Source of the DNA: Rhodobacteraceae bacterium UBA6273
Lineage (GTDB): Bacteria > Pseudomonadota > Alphaproteobacteria > Rhodobacterales > Rhodobacteraceae
DNA: 5,509 bases
Reading direction: 5' to 3'
Assembly (NCBI GenBank): GCA_002440625.1
Contig: DJUV01000059.1
Location: forward strand, 1-5,509
Shown here: in pieces, positions 1-5,509 of the stretch
How positions within the stretch are numbered: position 1 is the stretch's first letter
Layout: the number at the start of each line of letters is the position of its first letter
Notes under the pieces: model-generated
What the model was told of the DNA's origin: nothing
Seen by the model: only the letters and a program-made list of their open reading frames with translations
Databases searched by the model: none
Translations under genes and position numbers: made by a program

Positions 1-1748
1 GCTTCTGGTCCTCGGGCCAGACTGGCGAGATGCGCATCCTTGGCATCCCGTCAATGCGCGAACTGATGCGCGTCCCGGTCTTCAACCGTTGCTCGGCCAC
101 CGGTTGGGGGCAGACCAACGAGTCGATCAAGATCATGACCGAGAGCATGACCGACAAGACCCGCGAATATCTCGCCGCCAACGGCAAGAAGGTCCATGAC
201 AACGGCGACCTCCACCACGTCCACATGTCCTTCACCGAGGGCAAGTACGACGGCCGGTACCTCTTCATGAACGACAAGGCCAACACCCGCGTCGCCCGTG
301 TGCGCTGCGACGTGATGAAGGCCGACAAGATCCTGGAGATCCCCAACGCCAAGGCGATTCACGGCATGCGTCCACAGAAGTGGCCGCGCACCAACTACAT
401 CTTCGCCAATGGCGAGGACGAGGCCCCGTTGGTCAATGACGGCTCGACCATGAAAGATGTATCGACCTATGTGAACGTATTCTCGGCGATCAACGCCGAT
501 GAAATGACGGTGGCCTGGCAGGTCATGGTGTCGGGCAACCTCGACAATTGCGATGCCGACTACGAAGGCAAATGGGCGTTCTCGACCTCCTACAACTCCG
601 AAATGGGGATGACGCTGGCCGACATGACGGCGGCAGAGATGGACCATGTCGTCATCTTCAACATCGCCGAGATCGAAAAGGCAGTCGCGGCGGGCGAAGG
701 GCAGGAGCTGAACGGCGTTCGCGTGCTCGACGGCCGGAAAGAGGCCAAGAGCCAGTTCACCCGCTACATCCCGATCGCCAACAACCCGCATGGCTGCAAC
801 ATGGCGCCGGACAGAAAGCACCTCTGCATCGGTGGCAAGCTTTCGCCCACGGTGACGGTGCTGGACGTGACGAAGTTCGACGCGCTCTTTGCCGGCGATG
901 TCGATCCGCGCAGCCCCGTGGTCGCGGAACCCGAGCTGGGCCTTGGCCCGCTGCACACCGCGTTTGACGGCAACGGCAACGCCTATACCTCGCTCTTCCT
1001 CGACAGCCAGGTCGTGAAGTGGAACATCGAGGATGCGATCAAGGCCTATGCCGGCGAAAAGATCGACCCGATCAAGGACAAGGTCGATGTGCAGTACCAG
1101 CCCGGCCACCTGAAGACGGTCGAGGGCGAGACACTCGACGCCGGCAGCAAGTGGCTCGTCTGTCTCTGCAAGTTCTCCAAGGACCGCTTCCTGAACGTCG
1201 GCCCGCTGAAGCCCGAGAACGACCAGCTGATCGACATCTCAGGCGACAAGATGGTCGTGGTCCACGACGGCCCGAACTTTGCCGAACCGCATGACGCCAT
1301 CGCCGTCAACCCGGCGAAGCTGGGCAACATCCGCTCGGTCTGGGACCGCAAGGACCCGATGTGGGCCGACACCCGCAAGCAGGCCGAGGCGGACGGTGTC
1401 GATCTCGACAACTGGCAGGACATGGTGATCCGCGACAAGGACGATCCCACCAAGGTCCGCGTCTACATCTCAAGCCAGGCGCCGGAATTCGCGCTGCCGG
1501 AGTTCACGGTGAAGCAGGGCGACGAGGTCACGGTGATCGTCACCAACCTTGATGACATCGACGACCTGACCCACGGCTTCACCATGGGCAACCACGGTGT
1601 CGCCATGGAGATCGGGCCGCAGGCCACCTCCTCCATCACCTTCGTCGCGGCGCAGCCGGGTGTCTTCTGGTATTACTGCCAGTGGTTCTGCCACGCCCTC
1701 CACATGGAGATGCGCGGCCGGATGTTCGTCGAGCCGAAGGCGGCCTGA
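1..1748 (+). CDS. nosZ: Nitrous oxide reductase NosZ, clade I type (5' partial)
   Basis: Periplasmic multicopper enzyme that reduces N2O to N2, the last step of denitrification. The frame is open to the window edge: the first whole codon is at base 3 and the translation begins [20 protein letters not shown], typical NosZ. The ATG at base 30 is therefore internal; roughly 60-75 N-terminal residues, including the expected Tat signal, lie upstream. The beta-propeller domain carries all seven CuZ histidines: the HH pair of DLHHVH (codons 213 and 216) and those of IHGMRPQ (360), HGCN (789), PLHTAFDG (954), PGHLKT (1107) and EPHDAIA (1290). The C-terminal cupredoxin domain has the CuA ligands His (1572), Cys (1677), Trp (1683), Cys (1689), His (1701) and Met (1710), in the string [14 protein letters not shown]. 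The 35-residue step from the CuA His to the first Cys matches Pseudomonas stutzeri NosZ. No frameshift or missing ligand is seen, so the enzyme should be active. nosD follows after 2 bp. Family identification is very secure. Confidence 0.98.
   Translation, partial: FWSSGQTGEMRILGIPSMRELMRVPVFNRCSATGWGQTNESIKIMTESMTDKTREYLAANGKKVHDNGDLHHVHMSFTEGKYDGRYLFMNDKANTRVARVRCDVMKADKILEIPNAKAIHGMRPQKWPRTNYIFANGEDEAPLVNDGSTMKDVSTYVNVFSAINADEMTVAWQVMVSGNLDNCDADYEGKWAFSTSYNSEMGMTLADMTAAEMDHVVIFNIAEIEKAVAAGEGQELNGVRVLDGRKEAKSQFTRYIPIANNPHGCNMAPDRKHLCIGGKLSPTVTVLDVTKFDALFAGDVDPRSPVVAEPELGLGPLHTAFDGNGNAYTSLFLDSQVVKWNIEDAIKAYAGEKIDPIKDKVDVQYQPGHLKTVEGETLDAGSKWLVCLCKFSKDRFLNVGPLKPENDQLIDISGDKMVVVHDGPNFAEPHDAIAVNPAKLGNIRSVWDRKDPMWADTRKQAEADGVDLDNWQDMVIRDKDDPTKVRVYISSQAPEFALPEFTVKQGDEVTVIVTNLDDIDDLTHGFTMGNHGVAMEIGPQATSSITFVAAQPGVFWYYCQWFCHALHMEMRGRMFVEPKAA
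1736..1740 (+). promoter_or_regulatory. Weak ribosome binding site for nosD
   Basis: A short purine run (GAAGG) lies inside the last codons of nosZ, 10 bases before the ATG at 1751. It is a modest Shine-Dalgarno match. Because the nosZ stop is only 2 bp from the nosD start, translation of nosD probably relies partly on ribosomes finishing nosZ. Confidence 0.45.
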
Positions 1749-1750
1749 CC

Positions 1751-3079
1751 ATGCGCACCGGCCTGCCCCTGATCCTGGCCTTCCTCGCCCTGCCCCTCTG
1801 GGCGGCGGAGGTAAAGGTCGTCCCCGGGGCGGGCACGCTGGCATCGGCCATCGCCGGATCCTCGTCCGGCGATGTGCTGGTGCTGGCGGACGGGGCCTAC
1901 AAGGGCCCCGTCACCATCGACCGCTCCCTGACCCTGACCGGCCCCGCGGGCGCGGTGATCGACGGCGAGGGAAACGGCACGGTCGTGACCATCACCGCCG
2001 ATGACGTTGCCATCCGGGGCCTCACCGTCACCGGATCGGGCAAGAGGAACGCCGATCTCGACAGCGGCATCAAGATCGTCAAGGGCGCCGACCGCGCCCG
2101 GATCGAGGGCGTCACCCTGATCGACAACATGCATGGCGTGGACGTGCACGGCGGGCTCAACGCCGTGGTGCGCGGCAACACCATCATCGGCCGCCAGAAC
2201 GTGCGGATGAACGAACGCGGCAACGGTTTCTACGTCTGGAATGCCCCCGGCACGGTCATCGCGGACAACACCGTCCGCTATGGCCGCGACGGCATCTTTT
2301 CCAACGCCTCGCGCAAGGGCACCTACCGGAACAATGTCTTCCGCGACCTGCGTTTCGCGGTCCACTACATGTACACGAATGACAGCGAGGTCTCGGGCAA
2401 CGTCTCGGTCGGCAATCACCTCGGCTATGCGATCATGTATTCCAGGGGCGTGGTGGTGAAGGACAACCTCTCGCTCGGCGACCGCGAACACGGGCTGATG
2501 CTGAACTACGCAAACGACGCCGATGTCAGCGGCAATCTGGTGCGCGGCGGCGCGAAGAAATGCACCTTCATCTACAATGCCCACAAGAATCTGATCTACC
2601 GGAACCGCTTCGAAGGCTGCGGCATCGGCATCCATTTCACCGCAGGATCGGAGCGTAACGTGCTGACCGGAAACGGTTTCATCGGCAACAAGGAGCAGGT
2701 GAAATACGTCGGCACCCGCCATGTCGAATGGAGCTTCGAGGGCCGGGGCAACTACTGGTCCGACCATCCGGCCTTCGATCTGAACGGCGACGGCATCGCC
2801 GATGGCGTCTACCGGCCCAATGACCTGATGGACCATATCCTCTGGTCGCAACCCGCCGCCGCTCTCCTGACCGGATCGCCCGCCGTGCAACTGGTCCGCT
2901 GGAGCCAGAAGAGCTTCCCCGCGACGCTGCCCGGCGGCGTCCTTGATTCATTCCCGCTGATGACCGCCCCCGTCATCCCCGTCCCGCCCGAGATCGCGGC
3001 GATGGAGGCCGAGGTGGCCGGGCGCTGGGCGGAAGGAAAATATGATGACATCGACGCTGAAAATATCGGAACTCACTAA
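1751..3079 (+). CDS. nosD: NosD, periplasmic beta-helix protein of the NosDFY copper-site assembly complex
   Basis: The predicted 442-residue precursor has a Sec-type signal peptide (MRTGLPLILAFLALPLWAA), with likely cleavage after Ala19. The open frame extends upstream to an ATG at 1682, but that would lie in the nosZ CuA codons and bury the signal peptide, so 1751 is chosen. Residues about 55-340 are right-handed beta-helix (PbH1/CASH) repeats, seen as recurring short units such as VSGN, VRGN, IADN and YRNR. The C-terminal block, residues 324-404, has family hallmarks: RGNYWSDHPAFDLNGDGIAD, then YRPNDLMDHILW, SPAVQLVRW and PGGVLDSFPL. The acidic DxNxDGxxD string at 343-351 resembles a calcium-binding loop. 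In the known system NosD sits outside the membrane on the NosFY transporter and exchanges contacts with NosL and NosZ during CuZ assembly. The length fits the family. The last 12 codons overlap nosF. Recognition is secure; the calcium idea is inference. Confidence 0.96.
   Translation: MRTGLPLILAFLALPLWAAEVKVVPGAGTLASAIAGSSSGDVLVLADGAYKGPVTIDRSLTLTGPAGAVIDGEGNGTVVTITADDVAIRGLTVTGSGKRNADLDSGIKIVKGADRARIEGVTLIDNMHGVDVHGGLNAVVRGNTIIGRQNVRMNERGNGFYVWNAPGTVIADNTVRYGRDGIFSNASRKGTYRNNVFRDLRFAVHYMYTNDSEVSGNVSVGNHLGYAIMYSRGVVVKDNLSLGDREHGLMLNYANDADVSGNLVRGGAKKCTFIYNAHKNLIYRNRFEGCGIGIHFTAGSERNVLTGNGFIGNKEQVKYVGTRHVEWSFEGRGNYWSDHPAFDLNGDGIADGVYRPNDLMDHILWSQPAAALLTGSPAVQLVRWSQKSFPATLPGGVLDSFPLMTAPVIPVPPEIAAMEAEVAGRWAEGKYDDIDAENIGTH
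3031..3037 (+). promoter_or_regulatory. Ribosome binding site for nosF, inside nosD
   Basis: GGAAGGA is a good Shine-Dalgarno sequence. It is followed by two adjacent in-frame ATGs at 3042 and 3045. The gap is 4 bases to the first and 7 to the second, so the second ATG is better placed and may be the start used. The site lies within nosD codons, which explains why nosF begins 38 bp before the nosD stop. Confidence 0.7.
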
Positions 3080-3941
3080 GACCTTCTCCGGGGTCAGGGC
3101 GCTTGACGCCGTGTCGCTGACGGTGGAACCGGGCAGCCGCGTGGCGCTTCTCGGCCATAACGGCGCGGGCAAGTCGACGATGATGAAGATCATCCTCGGC
3201 CTTATTCCGTTCGATGCCGGCACGGTCGATGTCTGCGGCGCCCTGCCCGGTTCGGCGGCAGCGCGCAGCGAGGTCGCCTATCTGCCGGAAAACGCCGCCT
3301 TCCACCCGGCCCTGACCGGCGAGGAACAGATCGGCCATTTCCTCTCGCTCCGGGGACAAAGCCCGAAAGGCGCGCGGGCGCTTCTGGAACATGTCGGCCT
3401 GCATGACGCCGCCACCCGCCGGATCGGCACCTATTCCAAGGGCATGCGCCAGCGCGTCGGCCTCGCGCAGGCGCTGATCGGCAAGCCGAGGCTTCTGGTG
3501 CTGGACGAGCCGACCTCCGGTCTTGATCCGGTCTCGCGCCGCGACTTCTACGCGCTGCTCGACGGGCTGGCGGCAGAGGGCGCTTCGGTGCTGCTGTCGT
3601 CCCACGCCCTGACCGAAGTGGAGGCGCGAACCGACCGCATTGTGATCCTGTCGAAAGGCCGGATGGTGGCGACGGGAACCCTCGGCGACCTGAGGCGCTC
3701 CGCCGCCCTGCCGGTGGCGATGAACGTGACCGCCCGCAACGGCTATACCTCCGAGATCGCGAAGGCCCTTCCGGGCGCGATCATCGTCGGCGCCGATCTT
3801 CGCCTGACCTGCGCGCAGGAGGACAAGCTGAGGCTTCTCGCCAGCGTTGCCAGCCTCGGCGACAAGGTCGCCGATATCGACGTGGTGCCGCCGAGCCTTG
3901 AAGATATCTACAGCCATTTCAGCCGGAGGGACGGGCAATGA
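3042..3941 (+). CDS. nosF: NosF, ABC transporter ATPase for nitrous oxide reductase maturation
   Basis: Cytoplasmic ATPase subunit of the NosDFY complex, which powers CuZ-site assembly of NosZ. The 299-residue protein has the nucleotide-binding domain first: Walker A GHNGAGKST at residues 38-46, signature SKGMRQR from 132 (in place of LSGGQ), Walker B LLVLDEP with Asp155 and the catalytic Glu156, D-loop SGLDP, and the switch His188 in SSHALTE. At the Q-loop position the sequence reads AYLPENAAFHP, with no glutamine at the usual place; NosF of Pseudomonas stutzeri has a very similar YLPEN string, so this looks like a subfamily trait rather than damage. Residues about 225-299 form a small C-terminal domain ending in the PSLEDIY motif common to this ABC group. 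The start is at 3042 or 3045. The gene overlaps nosD by 38 bp and nosY by 4 bp (ATGA). The assignment as NosF rather than a generic ABC ATPase rests on both sequence and context. Confidence 0.96.
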   Translation: MMTSTLKISELTKTFSGVRALDAVSLTVEPGSRVALLGHNGAGKSTMMKIILGLIPFDAGTVDVCGALPGSAAARSEVAYLPENAAFHPALTGEEQIGHFLSLRGQSPKGARALLEHVGLHDAATRRIGTYSKGMRQRVGLAQALIGKPRLLVLDEPTSGLDPVSRRDFYALLDGLAAEGASVLLSSHALTEVEARTDRIVILSKGRMVATGTLGDLRRSAALPVAMNVTARNGYTSEIAKALPGAIIVGADLRLTCAQEDKLRLLASVASLGDKVADIDVVPPSLEDIYSHFSRRDGQ

Positions 3942-4759
3942 ACCGCATCCTCGCCACCGCCCTCACCGAATTCCGCATCGCGCTCAGGAACCGCTGGGTC
4001 GCCATCGCCATCGCCTTGATGGCGGTCTTCGCGCTGGTCCTGTCCGCCGCCGGGTCCGCGCCCACCGGAGATCTTGGCGTCGACCGGCTGTCGGTCACGG
4101 TCGCCTCGCTGACCTCGCTCGCGGTCTATCTGGTGCCGCTGGTGGCGCTCCTTATGTCCTTCGACGCCGTGGCGGGCGAGGTTGAGCGCGGCACCCTGCC
4201 CCTGATGCTGACCTATCCCGGTGCGCGGGTGGAAATCCTGATCGGCAAGCTCATCGCCCATCTTGGCGTGCTGACGCTGGCGGTGGTCATCGGCTACGGC
4301 CTCGCCGCCGCCGCCGCCTTCTGGGAAGACCCCGAGGCGGCAGCCGGCCTCCCCGCCCTCCTGCGCCTCACATGGACCTCGGTCCTTCTCGGCGCCACCT
4401 TCCTTGGCGCAGGCTATGCGCTTTCCTCGCTCTCGCGCCGTCCCTCAGGGGCCGCCGGCCTCGCCATCGGCCTTTGGCTCGGCGCGGTGGTGCTCTACGA
4501 CCTCGGGCTGCTGGCGGCGGTCGTCGCCGACGATGGCGGCTGGTTCACCACCGATTTCTTCCCCGTCGCCCTTCTCGCCAATCCCGCCGATGCCTTCCGC
4601 CTTTTCAACCTCGCCGCGTCCGAGGCTTCGGCCGCCGCCGCCGGTGTCGCCGGAGCGGCAACCTCGATCCCGCTCTGGCAATCGGCACTCTCCGTCCTTC
4701 TCTGGCCCTTTGCCGCCCTCGCCGTGGCAACGCTGGCCTTCCGCAAGGTGACACCATGA
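3938..4759 (+). CDS. nosY: NosY, ABC-2 type membrane permease of the NosDFY complex
   Basis: Integral inner-membrane subunit that pairs with the NosF ATPase and carries NosD on its periplasmic side. The 273-residue protein shows about six hydrophobic segments: roughly residues 20-39, 52-75, 105-127, 141-163, 172-197 and 245-267. After the second segment comes DAVAGEVERGTLPLMLTYP (76-94), the ABC-2 permease coupling region expected to contact the ATPase; NosY proteins keep this motif. A loop rich in small and aromatic residues (about 198-215, DDGGWFTTDFFP) separates helix five from a likely re-entrant or interfacial stretch. A strong Shine-Dalgarno (GGAGGG, 3925-3930) lies 7 bases before the ATG, and the start overlaps the nosF stop as ATGA, so translation is likely coupled. 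The length is normal for NosY. What the complex moves, a sulfur species or mechanical force on NosD, cannot be told from the sequence. Confidence 0.95.
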   Translation: MNRILATALTEFRIALRNRWVAIAIALMAVFALVLSAAGSAPTGDLGVDRLSVTVASLTSLAVYLVPLVALLMSFDAVAGEVERGTLPLMLTYPGARVEILIGKLIAHLGVLTLAVVIGYGLAAAAAFWEDPEAAAGLPALLRLTWTSVLLGATFLGAGYALSSLSRRPSGAAGLAIGLWLGAVVLYDLGLLAAVVADDGGWFTTDFFPVALLANPADAFRLFNLAASEASAAAAGVAGAATSIPLWQSALSVLLWPFAALAVATLAFRKVTP

Positions 4760-5325
4760 AACGCGCCCTGATCCTCGCCGCCCTTTTGCTGACCGCCTGC
4801 CAGCCGGAAAAGCAGGACATCTCGCCGGTCGAACTGACCGAAACCGCGACCGGCTACTATTGCCAGATGCAGCTTCTGGAACATCCCGGCCCCAAGGCAC
4901 AGGTGCATCTCGAAGGTGCGCCGGGCAAGCCGCTGTTCTTCAGCCAGGTGCGCGACGCCATCGCCTATTCGCGCCTGCCCGAACAGGACGGCGTGATCCT
5001 TGCAATCTATGTCAACGACATGGGCGCAGCCGGAGCGACATGGGACACGCCGGGCGTAATGAACTGGATCGCCGCCGACAAGGCGAACTACGTCGTGGGG
5101 TCGGGCGTCGAGGGCGGCATGGGGGCACCGGAACTCGTCCCCTTCAGCGATCCCGACAAGGCCGCCGACTTCGCCGCGGCGAAAGGCGGCACGGTCATGG
5201 CGCTGCCGGACGTGCCTGATTCGGCAGTTATCGCGCCCGTCGACCAGAGCGGCCACGACGGCATGGAAGGCGACGCCGATTTCAACAACCGGCTCAAGAG
5301 CCTGTCCGAGAAGATCGGAGAATGA
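4756..5325 (+). CDS. nosL: NosL, lipoprotein copper chaperone for NosZ
   Basis: The product is a 189-residue precursor with a short lipoprotein signal: MKRALILAALLLTAC, where LTAC is the lipobox and Cys15 the lipid-modified residue. It should be anchored on the periplasmic side (Asp is not at +2). The mature part has the NosL hallmark Cys-x-Met (Cys36-Gln-Met38, in TGYYCQMQ), which corresponds to the pair shown in Paracoccus denitrificans NosL to bind Cu(I). A second conserved block, GGMGAPELVPFSDPDKAADFAAAKGG (about 120-145), carries Met122, a plausible further copper ligand. The role is to deliver copper for the CuZ centre through the NosDFY complex. The frame is open upstream from 4372, but the ATG at 4756 is chosen because it gives the lipoprotein signal, has AAGGTG 5 bases before it, and overlaps the nosY stop as ATGA. 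nosX begins 4 bp after the stop. Confidence 0.95.
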   Translation: MKRALILAALLLTACQPEKQDISPVELTETATGYYCQMQLLEHPGPKAQVHLEGAPGKPLFFSQVRDAIAYSRLPEQDGVILAIYVNDMGAAGATWDTPGVMNWIAADKANYVVGSGVEGGMGAPELVPFSDPDKAADFAAAKGGTVMALPDVPDSAVIAPVDQSGHDGMEGDADFNNRLKSLSEKIGE

Positions 5326-5329
5326 CGCG

Positions 5330-5509
5330 ATGCTGACCCGCCGCCGCTTCCTGACCGTTTCCGCCGCCGCCCTGACGCTCGCTCCTATGGCGCGGGCCGG
5401 TGAGGTGCAGGTCTACACATGGACCGGCATCGCTCTCGGCGCCCGCGCCACCATCCGGCTGGCCCATCCCGAGGCCGCGGCCATCACGGCCCGTGCCGCA
5501 GCCGAGATC
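5330..5509 (+). CDS. nosX: NosX, Tat-exported ApbE-family FAD:protein FMN transferase (3' partial)
   Basis: Only the first 60 codons are present; the family usually runs to about 300 residues, so most of the gene lies past the window. The N-terminus MLTRRRFLTVSAAALTLAPMARA is a clear twin-arginine signal (TRRRFL, hydrophobic core, likely cleavage after ARA at residue 23). The next residues include YTWTGIALGARATIRLAHPEAA (29-50), matching the opening strand of ApbE proteins, in which a G-x-ALGA-type sequence precedes the FAD-binding core. A GGAG at 5317-5320 sits 9 bases before the ATG, and the gap from nosL is 4 bp. In known systems NosX acts in the periplasm and joins FMN covalently to a threonine of NosR; in Paracoccus it is partly interchangeable with NirX. 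The metal-binding and catalytic residues cannot be checked here. The name rests on the N-terminus plus position after nosL. Confidence 0.9.
   Translation, partial: MLTRRRFLTVSAAALTLAPMARAGEVQVYTWTGIALGARATIRLAHPEAAAITARAAAEI

Noticed and set aside
30..32. ATG as a nosZ start
   Set aside because: The frame continues upstream to base 3 with conserved NosZ residues (FWSSGQTGE), and no signal peptide follows this ATG.
51..1109. Long open frame on the - strand opposite nosZ (352 codons)
   Set aside because: It mirrors nosZ codons in GC-rich DNA, where reverse-strand stops are rare. The product is a low-complexity mix of His, Val, Asp and Arg with no domain I recognise.
1682..1750. Upstream extension of nosD from the ATG at 1682
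   Set aside because: It would overlap the CuA-coding end of nosZ and put 23 non-hydrophobic residues before an excellent signal peptide.
1673..2890. 405-codon open frame on the - strand opposite nosD
   Set aside because: nosD is certain from its motifs and signal peptide. The antisense product is rich in Val, Ala, Asp and His, with no recognisable family, as expected of a codon-bias shadow.
2973..3938. 321-codon open frame on the - strand opposite nosF
   Set aside because: It is a shadow of nosF, whose Walker and signature motifs are unambiguous. The antisense peptide shows no motif.
4372..4755. Upstream extension of nosL from the ATG at 4372
   Set aside because: It overlaps nosY, is Arg/Pro-rich shadow sequence, and would hide the lipoprotein signal that begins at 4756.
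4495..5256. 253-codon open frame on the - strand across the nosY-nosL junction
   Set aside because: It spans two genuine genes, has no convincing start context, and encodes no recognisable domain.
1..5509. Promoter, FNR-type site or terminator within the window
   Set aside because: Intergenic gaps are at most 4 bp, and I found no convincing TTGAT-N4-ATCAA-like palindrome or hairpin followed by a T run. Control sites would be expected upstream of nosZ or nosR, outside the window.

Overview
The window is the inside of a denitrification gene cluster: six genes, all on the + strand, packed end to end in the order nosZ (5' end missing), nosD, nosF, nosY, nosL, nosX (3' end missing). Together they encode nitrous oxide reductase and most of the machinery that builds and maintains it. 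The DNA is GC-rich, with strong G/C preference at third codon positions throughout. The Z-D-F-Y-L-X order, a nosX after nosL, and the NosZ sequence (clade I type) all point to an alphaproteobacterium, most likely a Paracoccus/Rhodobacter-like member of the Rhodobacteraceae. That placement comes from recognising sequence and gene order, not from a search.

Layout. Bases 1-1748 hold the C-terminal ~580 residues of NosZ, the periplasmic multicopper enzyme that reduces N2O to N2. All seven CuZ histidines and the full CuA ligand set can be read. Bases 1751-3079 encode NosD, an exported beta-helix protein. Bases 3042-3941 encode NosF, an ABC ATPase, and 3938-4759 encode NosY, its six-helix membrane partner. 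Bases 4756-5325 encode NosL, a lipoprotein copper chaperone. Bases 5330-5509 are the first 60 codons of NosX, a Tat-exported ApbE-family flavin transferase.

How they work together. NosL holds Cu(I) outside the cytoplasmic membrane, and the NosDFY ABC complex uses cytoplasmic ATP hydrolysis to drive assembly of the copper-sulfide CuZ site in NosZ. NosX is expected to attach FMN to NosR, the membrane flavoprotein that supports N2O reduction in vivo. nosR is not in the window and would be expected upstream of nosZ.

The genes are spaced by 2 bp (Z-D), overlap by 38 bp (D-F), overlap by 4 bp (F-Y and Y-L), and are spaced by 4 bp (L-X). There is no room for an internal promoter or terminator between genes, so one transcript with coupled translation is the simplest reading. 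No RNA gene, mobile element, CRISPR array or non-coding stretch longer than a few bases is present. I see no previously undescribed system here; the window is a textbook nos operon with a few details worth noting.
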